From positions 62,001 to 126,000 of the forward strand of contig NZ_JACHFL010000008.1 of the NCBI RefSeq assembly GCF_014201875.1: a stretch of 64,000 nucleotides of DNA, given 5' to 3'. Within the stretch, counting starts at the first letter, position 1, and each line of letters starts with the position of its first letter. The notes beneath the pieces are model-generated. The model was not told the DNA's origin. It worked only from the letters and a program-made list of their open reading frames with translations, and made no database searches. This document shows, piece by piece, positions 38,736 through 52,079 of the stretch. This DNA is from Deinococcus humi. GTDB lineage: Bacteria > Deinococcota > Deinococci > Deinococcales > Deinococcaceae. Both the position numbers and the translations under genes were made by a program.

Positions 38736-41700
38736 GTGACCGACGATCCTGCAGCCCGCGAGGTTCGTGTACAGCCAGAAGCCACAAAGCCGTCACGCAC
38801 AGCATCCCGGCGGCGCTGGCCGTGGCTCGTGCTGGGCCTCTTGGCCTTGCTGGGCCTGCTGACGGTCTTCTCCCCCACCCTGTTCGGCGGCTGGCTGCTG
38901 GCTCGCTACGGTTCGGAGCTGAACATCAGTGCGCAACGGGTGACCGGGCCGGTCTGGTCTCCCCGGCTGGAAGGCGTGACGGTAACCCGCCCCGGAGTGA
39001 ACGCACAGGCCGGGGCGGCAGGCGTGTCCGTGGAGGCCTTCAATCCGTTCACCCGGACGCTGCGGCTGGGCGCAAATATTCAGGATGCCACCATCAACTT
39101 GAACGCCGCCGAGCTGATCGGGAGCCTGGGCAATTCGAACGGCGGCGGGGGTACAGGCGGCGGCTGGACCGTGATTCCTGGCAAGATCGAGGTGCAGAAC
39201 ACCCGCCTGAACGTGGACGGCAAGACGGGTGAGATTCCGGACGGACAGTTCCGGATCACAGCGCGCCCGGAGGGTGGCTGGGCGGTCCAGGGCCGCACGC
39301 CCCAGGGCGAGCTGAGCGCCGACGTGACCCTGGGCGAGAACAATGCCGTCATCGCTGATCTGAAGGCGGACGCAAGGGTCATCAACTTCTACTGGCCAGG
39401 CGTGACGGCGGGGCGGATCACCGGGCGCTACGTGTTGAACGACGGCCCTGTGCGCGGCGACCTGAAGATCGCAGACGCCGCCCTGCGGGTGCCCGACGCG
39501 AAATTCGTGACCGTCACGGGCATCGGCGGCACTGCGACCCAGCGCGGCGACACCATCGCCCTGAATCTGGCCGGACAGGGCTGGAACGGCCCGGTGGACG
39601 CCAGCGGCCGGGTGGACCTGAAAGCCCGGAATTGGACGGTGACGGCGAACGCTGCTCCCACGGTTAGGGGGCTGGCACGGGCGCTGGGCACCACGGGCGA
39701 GGGCGCGTTGACGCTGCGGGTCACGGCAGGCGGCTGGCAGGACGTGCGGGTCTCGGCGCAGGCCATGGGGGCGGGGCGACTGGCGGGCATCGCCTTTAAC
39801 AACGCGTGGGCCAGCTACGCCTTCGTGCGCGGTGCAGGCGAGAAAGCGCCCCAGAACAACGACCTCACCTTTAGCGCCGACACCCGGTTGGGTGAGTCGC
39901 CGCAGCAGCTGACGGGCAACTGGACCTTCGGACAGATGGGCGAGGCGCAGCTGGTGGGCTCGTTTGGGCAAAAGCCGCTGGACGTGCAGGCCACCATTGA
40001 CGCGCAGAACCTGATCACCCTGGAAGGGGAAGCGTTGGGTGGGCCGCTGTCGGGCACCTTTGCCCTGAAGGATCAGCAGCTGTCGGCCATCCTCAACCCT
40101 GCTTACGGCGCGGCCGGGGCAAGGGTGGCCCTGAGCGGCACCCCGAAAGACCTGCGGGCCCTGATCACCGACGGAGCGGCGGGGCCTTTCGCGCTGGCCG
40201 GCACGGCACGCCTCAACGAACAGGGCCTGCAGGCAGATCTGGACACTGGATCTTCCGGAAGGGTGCAGCTCGATCTGGACCGGACGTTCCGGGGCCGCTG
40301 GAACGCCCGGAACGTGAAGGGGGCGGGCCTGACCCTCTCCGGCGCGGGCCAGCTGGACCTGACCGGCGGGGACGTTGCCGGCACCCTGACCGCAACGGTA
40401 CCGGGCGTGGGCCAGATCCTCAGTGGGCCGCTGGACGTGAACTACCTGCGCCAGCAGGGCACGTTTGCCTCCGGTCAGCAGCAACTGCGCTGGAACGGCG
40501 ACGCCTTTGCGATCACGGCGCGCAACTTGGATGTCGTGGGCGGTCTGCGGGTCAGCGGCGACGTGACCGTGACCAACACCCTAAAAGCCTTCGGCACGCT
40601 GACGGCGAGTGGGAACGGCTTTGATCTGACCGCCACCGGACGTGGCACCAGGGCCAGCCTGCGAGGCAGCGCGAACGGCGTGACGGTGCTGGCCGACACG
40701 GAACTGCGCGCCCCATACAACACGGCCGCGCGTATTCAGGGAGCCGAGATTCAGGGTGACCTCAGCCTGACGGACGCGGGGATTCGCTTCGACCTCACCA
40801 CGGCGGGCCAGACGGCCCGGGGCGTGATCGACGGCCAGAACGTCAACGCCAGCGGGCGCGTGAATCTCAGCGCGCTACGCCCGCTGCTGAACGTGCCGGA
40901 CCTCACGGGCACGTTGGATCTGAGGCTGGCCGGACGCGGAGGCTCGGCAGCCGTGGACGCCAGCGTGGCGGGGACGGACGTCACCGGAACGCTGACCCGC
41001 CGGAACGGCGACGTCACCGCCGATCTGAAGGCCACCTCTGCCGGGGTCACAGCCCGCCTGAGCGGTCAGGTCTACCCGCAGGTGAACGCCGACGGCACCG
41101 TCTCGGCGCAGGGTCAGACGCTGAACGCAGCGGTGAATGGTCCCTACGACGCCCTGCGGGCGCGGGTCACGGGCCGCAGCGGCGAGCTGTCGTTCAGCGG
41201 TGTGACCCTCCCGTCCCAGGCCGTGGACCTGAGCGGAACCCTGACGCCGGAGCTGGCCGTCAACGGCACCTGGGGCGATCTGAACGTCACCTACGACGGC
41301 GCGACCGGGCTGGCCCGCGTGACCGGCACGCAGCCGCTGACCGCCTTCGGGCAGGAGGGAAGTGTGCAGGGCCGCGCCACCTGGGGGCCCGGACCCAAGA
41401 ACACCTTCCGGGGGGCGGTGGACGCCCGCGGCCAGCTCGACCAGTACAGCGTGGCGCTGAGCGGCCCGTGGAGTGACCTGAACGTGCTGCTGACCGACGG
41501 CGAGGGCCTGCGGGCGAGCGGCACCGCCTCGTTGCCGGAGGGGCGTTACAACGTGGACGTGCGCGGCCCCATTGCGGGCGGGCTGTACGTGGAGGGCAAC
41601 GTGCAGGGGCGCGGCACCGAACCCCGCGGGCGCATTGCTGTGCGCGACCGTCAGGGCGGCGCGGCCACCGTGGATCTGCGCGGTTTCTCCGATTTCGATG

Positions 41701-44700
41701 TTCAGGCGCGGGGGCTGACCCTGGCCGGACAAAAGCTCGTGGGCGATCTGAAAGCGCGCGGCGGTGTCCTGGGCGGCACCCTGCAGGCCGGACCTTTCAC
41801 GGTCAACGCACAGAATGGGCGCATCAGCGCTGAAGGCGAGATCGCCGGTCAGGCTGTCAGCGCCACCGGACACCTGACCCTGCCGGCGACGGTGGAAGAC
41901 CTGCAAGTCAAGCTCAGCGGGCCGTATTTCACTGCCAACGCCAGCGGCGGCGTGGCCAACCTGCGCGGCACGGTGAATGTCCGGGCACAGCGCTTTGGCA
42001 CAAACCCCCTGACCCTGAGCGTTCCAGCGCAGCGCTTTCCGCTCACGGCGTCACTGACCGGGGCGCGGGCGACAGTGGGCGGGCTGACCTACGCGGGCGG
42101 GGAGTGGACCGGCAGTCTGGCGGCCCGCTACGCACTGTCCGGCACGCCCGGCACGGTCCGGCTGGTCGGGACAGGCGAGACGCTGGCGGCCGTGCCGTCC
42201 GGACCACTCACGGGCCGGGTGCAGGTGCTGCCGGAGGTGGACGGCGCGGTGACGGCCAGTCTGTCCCCGGCCCTGCCACTGCTGCCGAACACTCTACGGG
42301 CGCAAGTGATCCCTGGATCGGTGACCGCGCAACTGACCTCAACCGGGGCCAGCCTGACCACCATGGGCACTCGGTATCTGGACCAGCCGCTGAGCCTGAA
42401 CGCACGCGTGGACTGGCAGAACCGGCTCACGGCGTCGGGCACCCTGAGCCATCCGTGGGCAAGATTGCCCTTCGCCTACGACGGTCAGGACCTGAGCGTC
42501 AGAGGGGCCGCGCTGGAGGCCCGCGCGCTGGGGCCGCTGCTGAGCGGTCCACTGGCGGACCTGACGGGCCGGGCCACCCTTGACCTGACCGTGCCCAGAT
42601 TGGACCCCGCCCTGGCCAGTGGTCGGGCACGCGTCAATCTGCGCGCCCAGGGGCAACAGGCGGTGGGCACCGTTTCGCTGACGAAAGGTCAACTCAGCGC
42701 CGATCTGAACAGCAATCTGGCAGGCCTGAACGTGCGGGTGCGCGGGCCGCTGTACCCGCAGGCCGACGCCGCCCTGACGCTGGACGACTTGCGGGCGACG
42801 TTGCGTGGAAACGCGCAGAACACCCTGACCTTGCGGGCAACGGGCCAGTACGGCGGGCGGGCGGTGGACGTGACCACGACCGCATCGGGCCTGGCCGACG
42901 GCGCGCCTACCCTGCAACTCGGCGGCACGGTGGCGGGCGCGGCGCTCAATCTGGCCGTCAACCAGGGAACGGGAGAGGGCCTGGCCGCGTGGCAGGCGAC
43001 GGGCAGCGTCAGCGTTCCTGATCTGGGGCCAGTCCTGCTCTCGGACACGACGGGCACCCTCACGGCGACGGTGGGCGGGACGCTGGCCGACCTGCGGCTG
43101 GAGACGGCGGGAACGGTGGCAGGCGTGACGTTCACGGCTCCTGTCTCGTACCGGGGCGGCGTCCTGCGCCTGCTGGGCGCCACGGCCACGCTGCCGCAGG
43201 GACGCGTCCGGGCCAGTGGACCCGTGTTTCCAGCGCTGGAGCTGAGTGCCAAGGCCAACGTCACCGATCTGCTGCCCGGCGACTACACGGCGCAGATCAC
43301 GGGGGCGTACAGCAAGCCCGACGTGAGCGTGCAGGGTGTATTGACGCAGGGCCTTGCGGGCCTGCAGGCCCAGGGCACCCGCCTGAGCGCCCGCCTGCTG
43401 GGCCAGGACTGGAAGGTGGGCCTGAGCGGCAGCCGACTGGCGGGAACCCTGCGCGGCAGCCTGGGGACCAACGGGCTGGGCGGGCTGTCCAACGCCGACC
43501 TGACCGTCAACGCCACCTACGTGGGCGGCAGCCTCGAGACACCCATTGACGTGCGCCTGAACGGCCATCCAGGCTGGAATGCCCGCAGCGGCTGGAGCGG
43601 CACCCTGCGCGCGGTCGGAGACATTCCCGGTGGACCGCTGGACGCTGTTCTGGACGGCGATGGAGCTTTAAAAGTGGCCGCCTTGGTGGGCACGGGCCAG
43701 ACCCAGGCCCGCCTTACCGGCACCCTGCCCGCCGATCTGGCGTTCAAGCCGGGCGGCACCCTGAACCTGCTGGCGTTCGATGTGGGGGCGCTGTGGGGCC
43801 GCCCAGAACAATTGCGTGTCAGTGGAGCGGTCAACGTGGGCGGCGCGTCGTGGAACGCCCCCGAAGCGGCCTTTGCCGGAACACTGGCGGACACCGGCGG
43901 CGATCTGAGCGGCGAATTGGGTGCGTCCTACCGCGCTGGAGACCTAAGCGTGCGCCTGAACGGAGCGAAAGTGGCGGGAGCTGGCACGTTGGAGGGCGGG
44001 CGCTACGCCGTCAACCTAAAGGCCGACACCCTGCGGATCGCCCGTCTGCTCCCGCGCGGGCTGGACGTGGACGCGCTGACCTTTGCAGGCCGCCTCCAGG
44101 CGGCGGGCACGCTGGCCGACGGGCCGCAGATGGTGGGGCTGCAAAATGTGGCCCTGAAAGGCCAGCAGGAACAGGCCGGTCCATTCAGCCTGTACGGAGA
44201 GGCGAGTTACCGCTGGCGGGCGGGCGGGACAGATGTGCTGCAAGCCGACCTGAGCGGCAGCCTGCGCGGCGGCGTGCTGAAGGCCGAGGGGCAGTTGCCA
44301 GAGGGCGTGCACCTGACCCTGCGCGATCTGGGCACCAGTTTCCTGAACACGCCCCTCCTGAGTGGCGGCAGTGTTGGCGCGGATGTAACTCTGCGGGGCC
44401 CGGTCGGTAACCCAACGCTGGAAGGTTCGGTCACCGCCAGCACGAAGACATTCGACGCCCTGGCCACCCTCTCCGGACGAACGCGCGAGCCCCGCGCCGT
44501 GGCGCGCGTCAAGCTGCTGGGGGACGCAGGCGGCACGCTGTATGCCGACGTGCGGAACCTGGACCTGGCGGCCGGCACGGTACGGGCCAGGCTGTACGGC
44601 ACGGTGCAGAGCGGCGGCAGCACTGCAACGGTGAACCTGAACGGCGTGTGGCCTCAGCTAGCGGGCAGCGTGGAGGCGACGCTGGCCGGATTGAACCAAC

Positions 44701-47700
44701 CCATCACTCTGAATGCAGATGGACGCGGCAGCTACGCGCTGGAGGGCGGCGATCTGGGAGGGGGCACGCTGATGTTGCGAGGGGGTCAGGGCTTCATTCC
44801 CGCCCTGGCCGGAACTCTGAAGCTGACGCCCTTGCCGCTCGTGGAGGGCACCGGGCAACTGGATCTGGCCGCCACCCTGGCCGGGACCCTGACGGCCCCC
44901 ACCCTGGCGGCCACCGTGGTCTCGCACGATGCCTCCGCCTATGGCCTCACGCTGGCAGACACGACAGGGCGGCTGGGCGGCACGCTGAGCGCGCTGACCG
45001 GCATGCTGAGTCAGGCAGGCGGTACCGTGGCAACGCTGGATGGCAACACAGTGGGGTTAAGTGGCCTGCAGGTAGAAGCGGCCGGCAGCGCTGTGCGTGT
45101 CAGCGGGACAGCCGGGCTGGACGGCAGGGCGGACCTCGATCTGAGCGCCAGTGGAACGCTGAGCGGCGCCCTGAAGGCCAGATACCGTGCCCGCTCACTG
45201 TCGCTGGCAGGCCAGCTGAGCGGGCCACAGAAACTGGCGGCGGCGCTCGATCTGCGGGCTGATCCCTTCACCGGCTGGCACGGCGACGTGCGCGTGACGG
45301 GCGGGCCCTCACTGGGCGGCAGCGGCGATGTGTTGACGGCCCCCGCGGTATTGAGTGTTTCCGGACCACTGGCACACCCGCTGGCGCAGGGCACGGCGGG
45401 GCTGCTGGGTGCGGGGGCACGCATCGTGGCAGCGCAGACTGGCGTGCAGGTGCGGCTGGTGGACGGTCCCGGCGCAACCGCGAACGGCGCGGTCGGCGTG
45501 CGTCCTGACGAACAGGGCCAGTGGCGCTGGAACGGGGCGGCCAGCCTGACGCGCCCCGAACTGAGCCTGAGCGTGACCCCCAGCGGCGCACTGGCCGATC
45601 CTCAGGTGCTGCTCAGCGTGCGCCGGGGCGAGTGGCGGGCCAGCGGCACGACCACGCTAGAGGGCGCGAACCTGCGGGTCAGCGACGGCGAACGCGACGG
45701 CAGCCTCAGTTACCGGGCCGGACAGCTTCAGACCAGTCTGCCGGGACTGCAACTGGCCCGCCTGGGGATCCCCAATCTGAACGGGGTCCTGACGGCCAGC
45801 GGCACCCTGAACACTGACACCCAGGATGGGCAGGTGGCCCTGAAGGTCACCGACTTTACCTCCCCCTACGAGATCCCCTATCTGGGCCTGCAACTGTCCG
45901 GCGAGGCCAGCGCGAACGTGACCCTGCGCGGCGGACGGCCCACGCTGACAGCGCAGGTCGCGCTGCCCTCGGGCACGCTGCAACTGAGCGCCTTGCAGGG
46001 CACGGACACCTGGACTGGACGGTTGACGGGCAGCCTGCGCCAGCAGGGCGGAACGCTGGACGTGAACGTCGGCCTGGACAGCGGCGGCCTGAGTGGCCTG
46101 CTAGCCGTGAAGACGTATCCGGTGGAGGTGGCCAACCAGCGCCTGACCGTGAACGGCGAGGTGGCCCTGAAAGGGCAGAGCTTCGCAGCCACGCTGAACG
46201 CCCGCAACGAGGTGGGGGGCGTCAATGTGGACGCGTCGGGCGGCATTGCCGATCTGGTACCCGGCGCTCCGCTGAGCGCGCTGGGGCTGACCCCCACGGG
46301 CGAGGGCTATAGCGTCCAGGCGGTGCTGAATGATCTGGAGGTCAGTAACCTGAAGATCGCCCCCGATCTCTCGGGACGCCTGAGCGGCAACGCCAACCTG
46401 CAAGACGGCGGCGGCACCTTCGTCCTGCGCTCGCAGGGCCTGATGGTGGGGCCAAAAACCTTGCCCGCCCGCCTGGAAGGGACACTGGCAGGCGGAAGCT
46501 GGCGCATTCGCGGCTTCCTGGGGGAGTCGGATTTCACGGCGGGCTTCAGCACCTCCGGCGAGGGCAGCGGTGAGGTCTTCGGCCAGGGCAGCCTGCGCGC
46601 CCTGCCGGTCGGCGCGCTGGTGGCCGCCTTTACCGGAGCGGCTCCTGGTGAGGGTGTCGTGACCGGGGTGGCCCGCTTCCGCTTCCCACTGGCCGATCCG
46701 CTGTCCGGCAGCGCCAACGTGGTGGCCGAGCGTATCCGGGTCAGTGCCAGTGCCACCAGTTCGGATGCGGGCACAGTTGTCGGCCCCGCTGTCGCTGGTA
46801 CAGGACAGGCTGCTCCCACCGAGACGCTGACCGGCATCGGCACGCTGGAATACGCGGCGGGAGAATTGCGCGGCGTGAACATTCAGCTTACGGGGGCAGG
46901 CACCTGGGACGTGCGCGGCCAGTACACGAAGCAGACGGTGGATCTCAACGCCCGCTTTACCAACACCACCTTTACCCCGGTTTTGCGCCTGATTCCTGGT
47001 CTGGCCGAGCTGGACCCCAGCCTGCGCGGCAGCCTGACCCTCAGCGCGGCGGGCACGTACGAGCGCCCGCGTGGGCTGCTACGGGTACAGAACGTCAGCG
47101 GCAGCGTGGCGGGTCTGAGCCTGGAAATTCCCAACTTCACGGGCGATCTGCCCGACAGCGGCGCGTTCACGGCGCGCGGCACGGTGCTGACCAGCGGGGC
47201 CCTGGGGGCCAACGGTACCCTGGACGTGAAGGGGCAACTCACGCTGGGCAAGCTGAGCGCCGCGCGGGTGGCCTTCAATGGCCTGCTGGCCCCCCAGGGC
47301 CTGGGCGCCCTGCCGAACACCACGGTGGTGCTGACCCAGAGCGGCGAGGCGTTCACGGTGGACGCCCAGAGCCGCAGCACCAACCCAGTCACCGGGGCGG
47401 GCAGCCTGCGGCTGACCGGTCAGGTCTCCCCCACCCTTGACCTAAGCCTGGCCGCCCGCAACTACAACTTGCCGCTGTCGGTGATCTTTGCCCGCGAGAG
47501 CGCCCTGACCGCCGACCTGCGCGCGGTGGACGACGGCACGCTGATCCGCGTGAGCGGCGCGGCCAACTTCCAGCGCCTGACCCTTGGCCGCGCCGACGCG
47601 AAAACCGCGGTCCCCACACCGGGACAGACCGACGGGCAGGCGCTGAACGGACCGGTGACCGGCACCGGGCGAACGACCGACAACTACGTCAGTCCACTGC

Positions 47701-48686
47701 CCGAGATCTATTCGACGTTTCCAGCCCCGGCGACGGACGAGGCAGCCCCCCGTCCTGCACGTCCTTTCCTGGAACGGGTGGTGTTCGAGGACATTCCCAT
47801 CCGTGCGCCGGGCGGCATCCGGATAGACGAGAGCCTGGCCCGCGCCGAATTCAGTACGGCGGGCCTGACCCTGGCGGGCAGCGGCGCGCGGCCCCGCCTG
47901 AGCGGCAGCATCCGCTCCGATCGGGGTCTGATCTACCTGCGCGAGAACGAGTTCACGCTGGGCAACAGCAGCGTGACCTTTGGCGGCGACAGCCTGCTGC
48001 CCGCCTTCAACATCACGGCGGCGGGACAGGTGCAGGCAGCTACCACGCGCCAGCGCGTGCCCGTGACCCTGAACCTGAGTGGCGAATTCGTGACCCGCGA
48101 GGACGGTCAGGCCGCCCTGGACCTGAACACCACGCTGCGCTGCAGCAGCGAGGGCAGTACCTGCCGCGACCCCGACACCGGCCTGGACTACACCGAGCCG
48201 GAACTGTACGCTCTGGTCGCCACCGGAGTGCCCAACCTGACCGCGCTGCCCGGCAATATCGGCGCGCTGGGAGCGAGCGCCGTGCAGACCGCCCTGAACG
48301 TCTTTGTGCTGGGTGAACTGGAACGGACCCTGGCCCGCGCTTTCGGGCTGGACGTGTTCCGCCTGACGCCCAACCTGACTGCGGAGGACGGCAATCTCGG
48401 CGCCACCCTGACGCTGGGCTCCTACCTGACCCGCGACCTGTACCTGCAGTATCAGGTGGATCTGACGGGCAAGGGCTTGCTGGACGCGACCTACAGCACC
48501 CCGGACGACCGCTTCACCTTCCGGGTCAGCACCCCGCTGACCGGCCTGGACCTGGGCAGCCTGCGCCCCAGCTTCAGCGCTGGGTACAACGTCAACCCCC
48601 GCACCAACCTGAGCATCGGGGTGCAGAACGGCGACGTCAACACCCGTCTGCGCTTTGGCGTGACGTACAGGATCGGTGGGCGCTAG
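38736..48686 (+). CDS. tamB: Giant TamB-like (DUF490/AsmA-type) envelope protein
   Basis: A 3316-residue protein. It starts with GTG at 38736, preceded by GAGGAAGGGG. A membrane anchor lies at about residues 29-52 (WPWLVLGLLALLGLLTVFSPTLF); then follow about 3000 residues of beta-rich repeats (LSG...L, GTL, DLT patterns) expected to form the long groove of bridge-like lipid transfer proteins; the C-terminal DUF490 domain holds GALGASAVQTALNVFVLGELERTLARAFGLDVFRLTP and ends in GVTYRIGGR. E. coli TamB is about 1260 residues, so this is far longer. Probable role: moving lipids or assembling outer-envelope proteins. A BamA/TamA partner is not in the window. Confidence 0.88.
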   Translation: MTDDPAAREVRVQPEATKPSRTASRRRWPWLVLGLLALLGLLTVFSPTLFGGWLLARYGSELNISAQRVTGPVWSPRLEGVTVTRPGVNAQAGAAGVSVEAFNPFTRTLRLGANIQDATINLNAAELIGSLGNSNGGGGTGGGWTVIPGKIEVQNTRLNVDGKTGEIPDGQFRITARPEGGWAVQGRTPQGELSADVTLGENNAVIADLKADARVINFYWPGVTAGRITGRYVLNDGPVRGDLKIADAALRVPDAKFVTVTGIGGTATQRGDTIALNLAGQGWNGPVDASGRVDLKARNWTVTANAAPTVRGLARALGTTGEGALTLRVTAGGWQDVRVSAQAMGAGRLAGIAFNNAWASYAFVRGAGEKAPQNNDLTFSADTRLGESPQQLTGNWTFGQMGEAQLVGSFGQKPLDVQATIDAQNLITLEGEALGGPLSGTFALKDQQLSAILNPAYGAAGARVALSGTPKDLRALITDGAAGPFALAGTARLNEQGLQADLDTGSSGRVQLDLDRTFRGRWNARNVKGAGLTLSGAGQLDLTGGDVAGTLTATVPGVGQILSGPLDVNYLRQQGTFASGQQQLRWNGDAFAITARNLDVVGGLRVSGDVTVTNTLKAFGTLTASGNGFDLTATGRGTRASLRGSANGVTVLADTELRAPYNTAARIQGAEIQGDLSLTDAGIRFDLTTAGQTARGVIDGQNVNASGRVNLSALRPLLNVPDLTGTLDLRLAGRGGSAAVDASVAGTDVTGTLTRRNGDVTADLKATSAGVTARLSGQVYPQVNADGTVSAQGQTLNAAVNGPYDALRARVTGRSGELSFSGVTLPSQAVDLSGTLTPELAVNGTWGDLNVTYDGATGLARVTGTQPLTAFGQEGSVQGRATWGPGPKNTFRGAVDARGQLDQYSVALSGPWSDLNVLLTDGEGLRASGTASLPEGRYNVDVRGPIAGGLYVEGNVQGRGTEPRGRIAVRDRQGGAATVDLRGFSDFDVQARGLTLAGQKLVGDLKARGGVLGGTLQAGPFTVNAQNGRISAEGEIAGQAVSATGHLTLPATVEDLQVKLSGPYFTANASGGVANLRGTVNVRAQRFGTNPLTLSVPAQRFPLTASLTGARATVGGLTYAGGEWTGSLAARYALSGTPGTVRLVGTGETLAAVPSGPLTGRVQVLPEVDGAVTASLSPALPLLPNTLRAQVIPGSVTAQLTSTGASLTTMGTRYLDQPLSLNARVDWQNRLTASGTLSHPWARLPFAYDGQDLSVRGAALEARALGPLLSGPLADLTGRATLDLTVPRLDPALASGRARVNLRAQGQQAVGTVSLTKGQLSADLNSNLAGLNVRVRGPLYPQADAALTLDDLRATLRGNAQNTLTLRATGQYGGRAVDVTTTASGLADGAPTLQLGGTVAGAALNLAVNQGTGEGLAAWQATGSVSVPDLGPVLLSDTTGTLTATVGGTLADLRLETAGTVAGVTFTAPVSYRGGVLRLLGATATLPQGRVRASGPVFPALELSAKANVTDLLPGDYTAQITGAYSKPDVSVQGVLTQGLAGLQAQGTRLSARLLGQDWKVGLSGSRLAGTLRGSLGTNGLGGLSNADLTVNATYVGGSLETPIDVRLNGHPGWNARSGWSGTLRAVGDIPGGPLDAVLDGDGALKVAALVGTGQTQARLTGTLPADLAFKPGGTLNLLAFDVGALWGRPEQLRVSGAVNVGGASWNAPEAAFAGTLADTGGDLSGELGASYRAGDLSVRLNGAKVAGAGTLEGGRYAVNLKADTLRIARLLPRGLDVDALTFAGRLQAAGTLADGPQMVGLQNVALKGQQEQAGPFSLYGEASYRWRAGGTDVLQADLSGSLRGGVLKAEGQLPEGVHLTLRDLGTSFLNTPLLSGGSVGADVTLRGPVGNPTLEGSVTASTKTFDALATLSGRTREPRAVARVKLLGDAGGTLYADVRNLDLAAGTVRARLYGTVQSGGSTATVNLNGVWPQLAGSVEATLAGLNQPITLNADGRGSYALEGGDLGGGTLMLRGGQGFIPALAGTLKLTPLPLVEGTGQLDLAATLAGTLTAPTLAATVVSHDASAYGLTLADTTGRLGGTLSALTGMLSQAGGTVATLDGNTVGLSGLQVEAAGSAVRVSGTAGLDGRADLDLSASGTLSGALKARYRARSLSLAGQLSGPQKLAAALDLRADPFTGWHGDVRVTGGPSLGGSGDVLTAPAVLSVSGPLAHPLAQGTAGLLGAGARIVAAQTGVQVRLVDGPGATANGAVGVRPDEQGQWRWNGAASLTRPELSLSVTPSGALADPQVLLSVRRGEWRASGTTTLEGANLRVSDGERDGSLSYRAGQLQTSLPGLQLARLGIPNLNGVLTASGTLNTDTQDGQVALKVTDFTSPYEIPYLGLQLSGEASANVTLRGGRPTLTAQVALPSGTLQLSALQGTDTWTGRLTGSLRQQGGTLDVNVGLDSGGLSGLLAVKTYPVEVANQRLTVNGEVALKGQSFAATLNARNEVGGVNVDASGGIADLVPGAPLSALGLTPTGEGYSVQAVLNDLEVSNLKIAPDLSGRLSGNANLQDGGGTFVLRSQGLMVGPKTLPARLEGTLAGGSWRIRGFLGESDFTAGFSTSGEGSGEVFGQGSLRALPVGALVAAFTGAAPGEGVVTGVARFRFPLADPLSGSANVVAERIRVSASATSSDAGTVVGPAVAGTGQAAPTETLTGIGTLEYAAGELRGVNIQLTGAGTWDVRGQYTKQTVDLNARFTNTTFTPVLRLIPGLAELDPSLRGSLTLSAAGTYERPRGLLRVQNVSGSVAGLSLEIPNFTGDLPDSGAFTARGTVLTSGALGANGTLDVKGQLTLGKLSAARVAFNGLLAPQGLGALPNTTVVLTQSGEAFTVDAQSRSTNPVTGAGSLRLTGQVSPTLDLSLAARNYNLPLSVIFARESALTADLRAVDDGTLIRVSGAANFQRLTLGRADAKTAVPTPGQTDGQALNGPVTGTGRTTDNYVSPLPEIYSTFPAPATDEAAPRPARPFLERVVFEDIPIRAPGGIRIDESLARAEFSTAGLTLAGSGARPRLSGSIRSDRGLIYLRENEFTLGNSSVTFGGDSLLPAFNITAAGQVQAATTRQRVPVTLNLSGEFVTREDGQAALDLNTTLRCSSEGSTCRDPDTGLDYTEPELYALVATGVPNLTALPGNIGALGASAVQTALNVFVLGELERTLARAFGLDVFRLTPNLTAEDGNLGATLTLGSYLTRDLYLQYQVDLTGKGLLDATYSTPDDRFTFRVSTPLTGLDLGSLRPSFSAGYNVNPRTNLSIGVQNGDVNTRLRFGVTYRIGGR

Positions 48687-48723
48687 GCCACTTTGCCGCC
48701 CCGGGCTAGCTACCGCTTAAACG

Positions 48724-48756
48724 AGGAAGGGCCGCCCACTTTCGGCGGCCCTTCCT
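48724..48756. terminator. Strong hairpin between convergent genes
   Basis: A perfect 13-bp stem (AGGAAGGGCCGCC / GGCGGCCCTTCCT, 7-base loop) lies between the tamB-like stop and the next gene on the other strand. T-runs are weak, but the place and strength fit a bidirectional terminator. Confidence 0.75.
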
Positions 48757-48768
48757 GATGCCAGGAGC

Positions 48769-49224
<456 letters not shown>

Positions 49225-49260
49225 GCGCGGAAGTATAGCGGGCAGCGCATGACCGTGGCG

Positions 49261-51405
<2,145 letters not shown>

Positions 51406-51767
51406 GGGGAGGAGGCTAGCGCACTCGCGGCAGAAAAGAATCGGCGAAAAAGCCCAGTCGTGCGGTCCACCATTGATCAGAAGAACGGAGCGTCACTTCT
51501 CGCATGAGCCCTATAGAACATGCTGGCCAACGTCCCAGCGATGCCAGCTCCCCGGAAACGGCACTTTTACAGGTGTCCGCAGCGAAATGTTCCCCCTCAT
51601 GGATCTGGTCTACCCGACAGTAGACAGCGACGAACCCAATGAAGCCGATGGACACGCTGTGCCAGTAGACGAGCACGCTGAGCGGCGAATCCTTCCAAAA
51701 GGAAACCGCTGGAGCAACCTAAGTGCTCCAGCGGTTTCACTTTGAAGTTTTTAAAGATGAGGCGCCC
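51406..51767. other. Intergenic stretch with a terminator
   Basis: Apart from the hairpin at 51712-51748, these 362 bases hold no gene I can support. The frames present are short and do not resemble a known protein; a decayed gene is possible. Confidence 0.45.
51712..51748 (-). terminator. Terminator of the copZ-csoR operon
   Basis: A perfect 15-bp stem (GAAACCGCTGGAGCA / TGCTCCAGCGGTTTC, 7-base loop) lies 20 bases after the csoR stop and is followed on the minus strand by CTTTTGG. Confidence 0.85.
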
Positions 51768-52079
51768 TCAACGGTACCGCAATGCCTCCATCACCTCTTC
51801 CACCATTTCCAGACTGTCACCACGCCCAGCGGACGTTGCCACATGTGACTCCAGATGGCCGCGCAGCACCACGTCACCTGCGCCGCTCAACGCCCCTTGC
51901 ACAGCCTTGATCTGCCGCAGCACATCCACGCAGTACACCTCTGGATCGTCCAGCATCCGCACAATGCTGTCGAGATGTCCACGTGCAATGCTCAGCCGGC
52001 GGCGGGCGCGTTTGCGGGCGTCCTCCGGCATGCACAGCTTGCCCTCTGCCGTGCAGTGCGGGGCCTCCCCATAGGTCAA
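51768..52079 (-). CDS. csoR: Metal-sensing repressor CsoR, Cys-His-His type
   Basis: A 103-residue all-helical repressor of the CsoR/RcnR family: RKRARRRLSIARGHLDSIVRMLDDPEVYCVDVLRQIKAVQGAL. Metal ligands are Cys50, His75 and His79 (GHLESHV). Mycobacterial CsoR has Cys-His-Cys; the Cys-His-His set is known from Thermus CsoR, which answers to several metals. It overlaps copZ by ATGA, so it controls its own operon. The N-terminal Cys/His (PHC, KLC) are additional. Confidence 0.9.
   Translation of the reverse strand: MTYGEAPHCTAEGKLCMPEDARKRARRRLSIARGHLDSIVRMLDDPEVYCVDVLRQIKAVQGALSGAGDVVLRGHLESHVATSAGRGDSLEMVEEVMEALRYR

Noticed and set aside
40875..44312. Long minus-strand frames inside the tamB-like gene
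   Set aside because: All are antisense to one continuous 3316-codon reading frame with uniform repeats.
51416..51676. 86-codon minus-strand frame between the ABC-F and csoR genes
   Set aside because: No family resemblance, no ribosome site, and it is alone between two terminating units.
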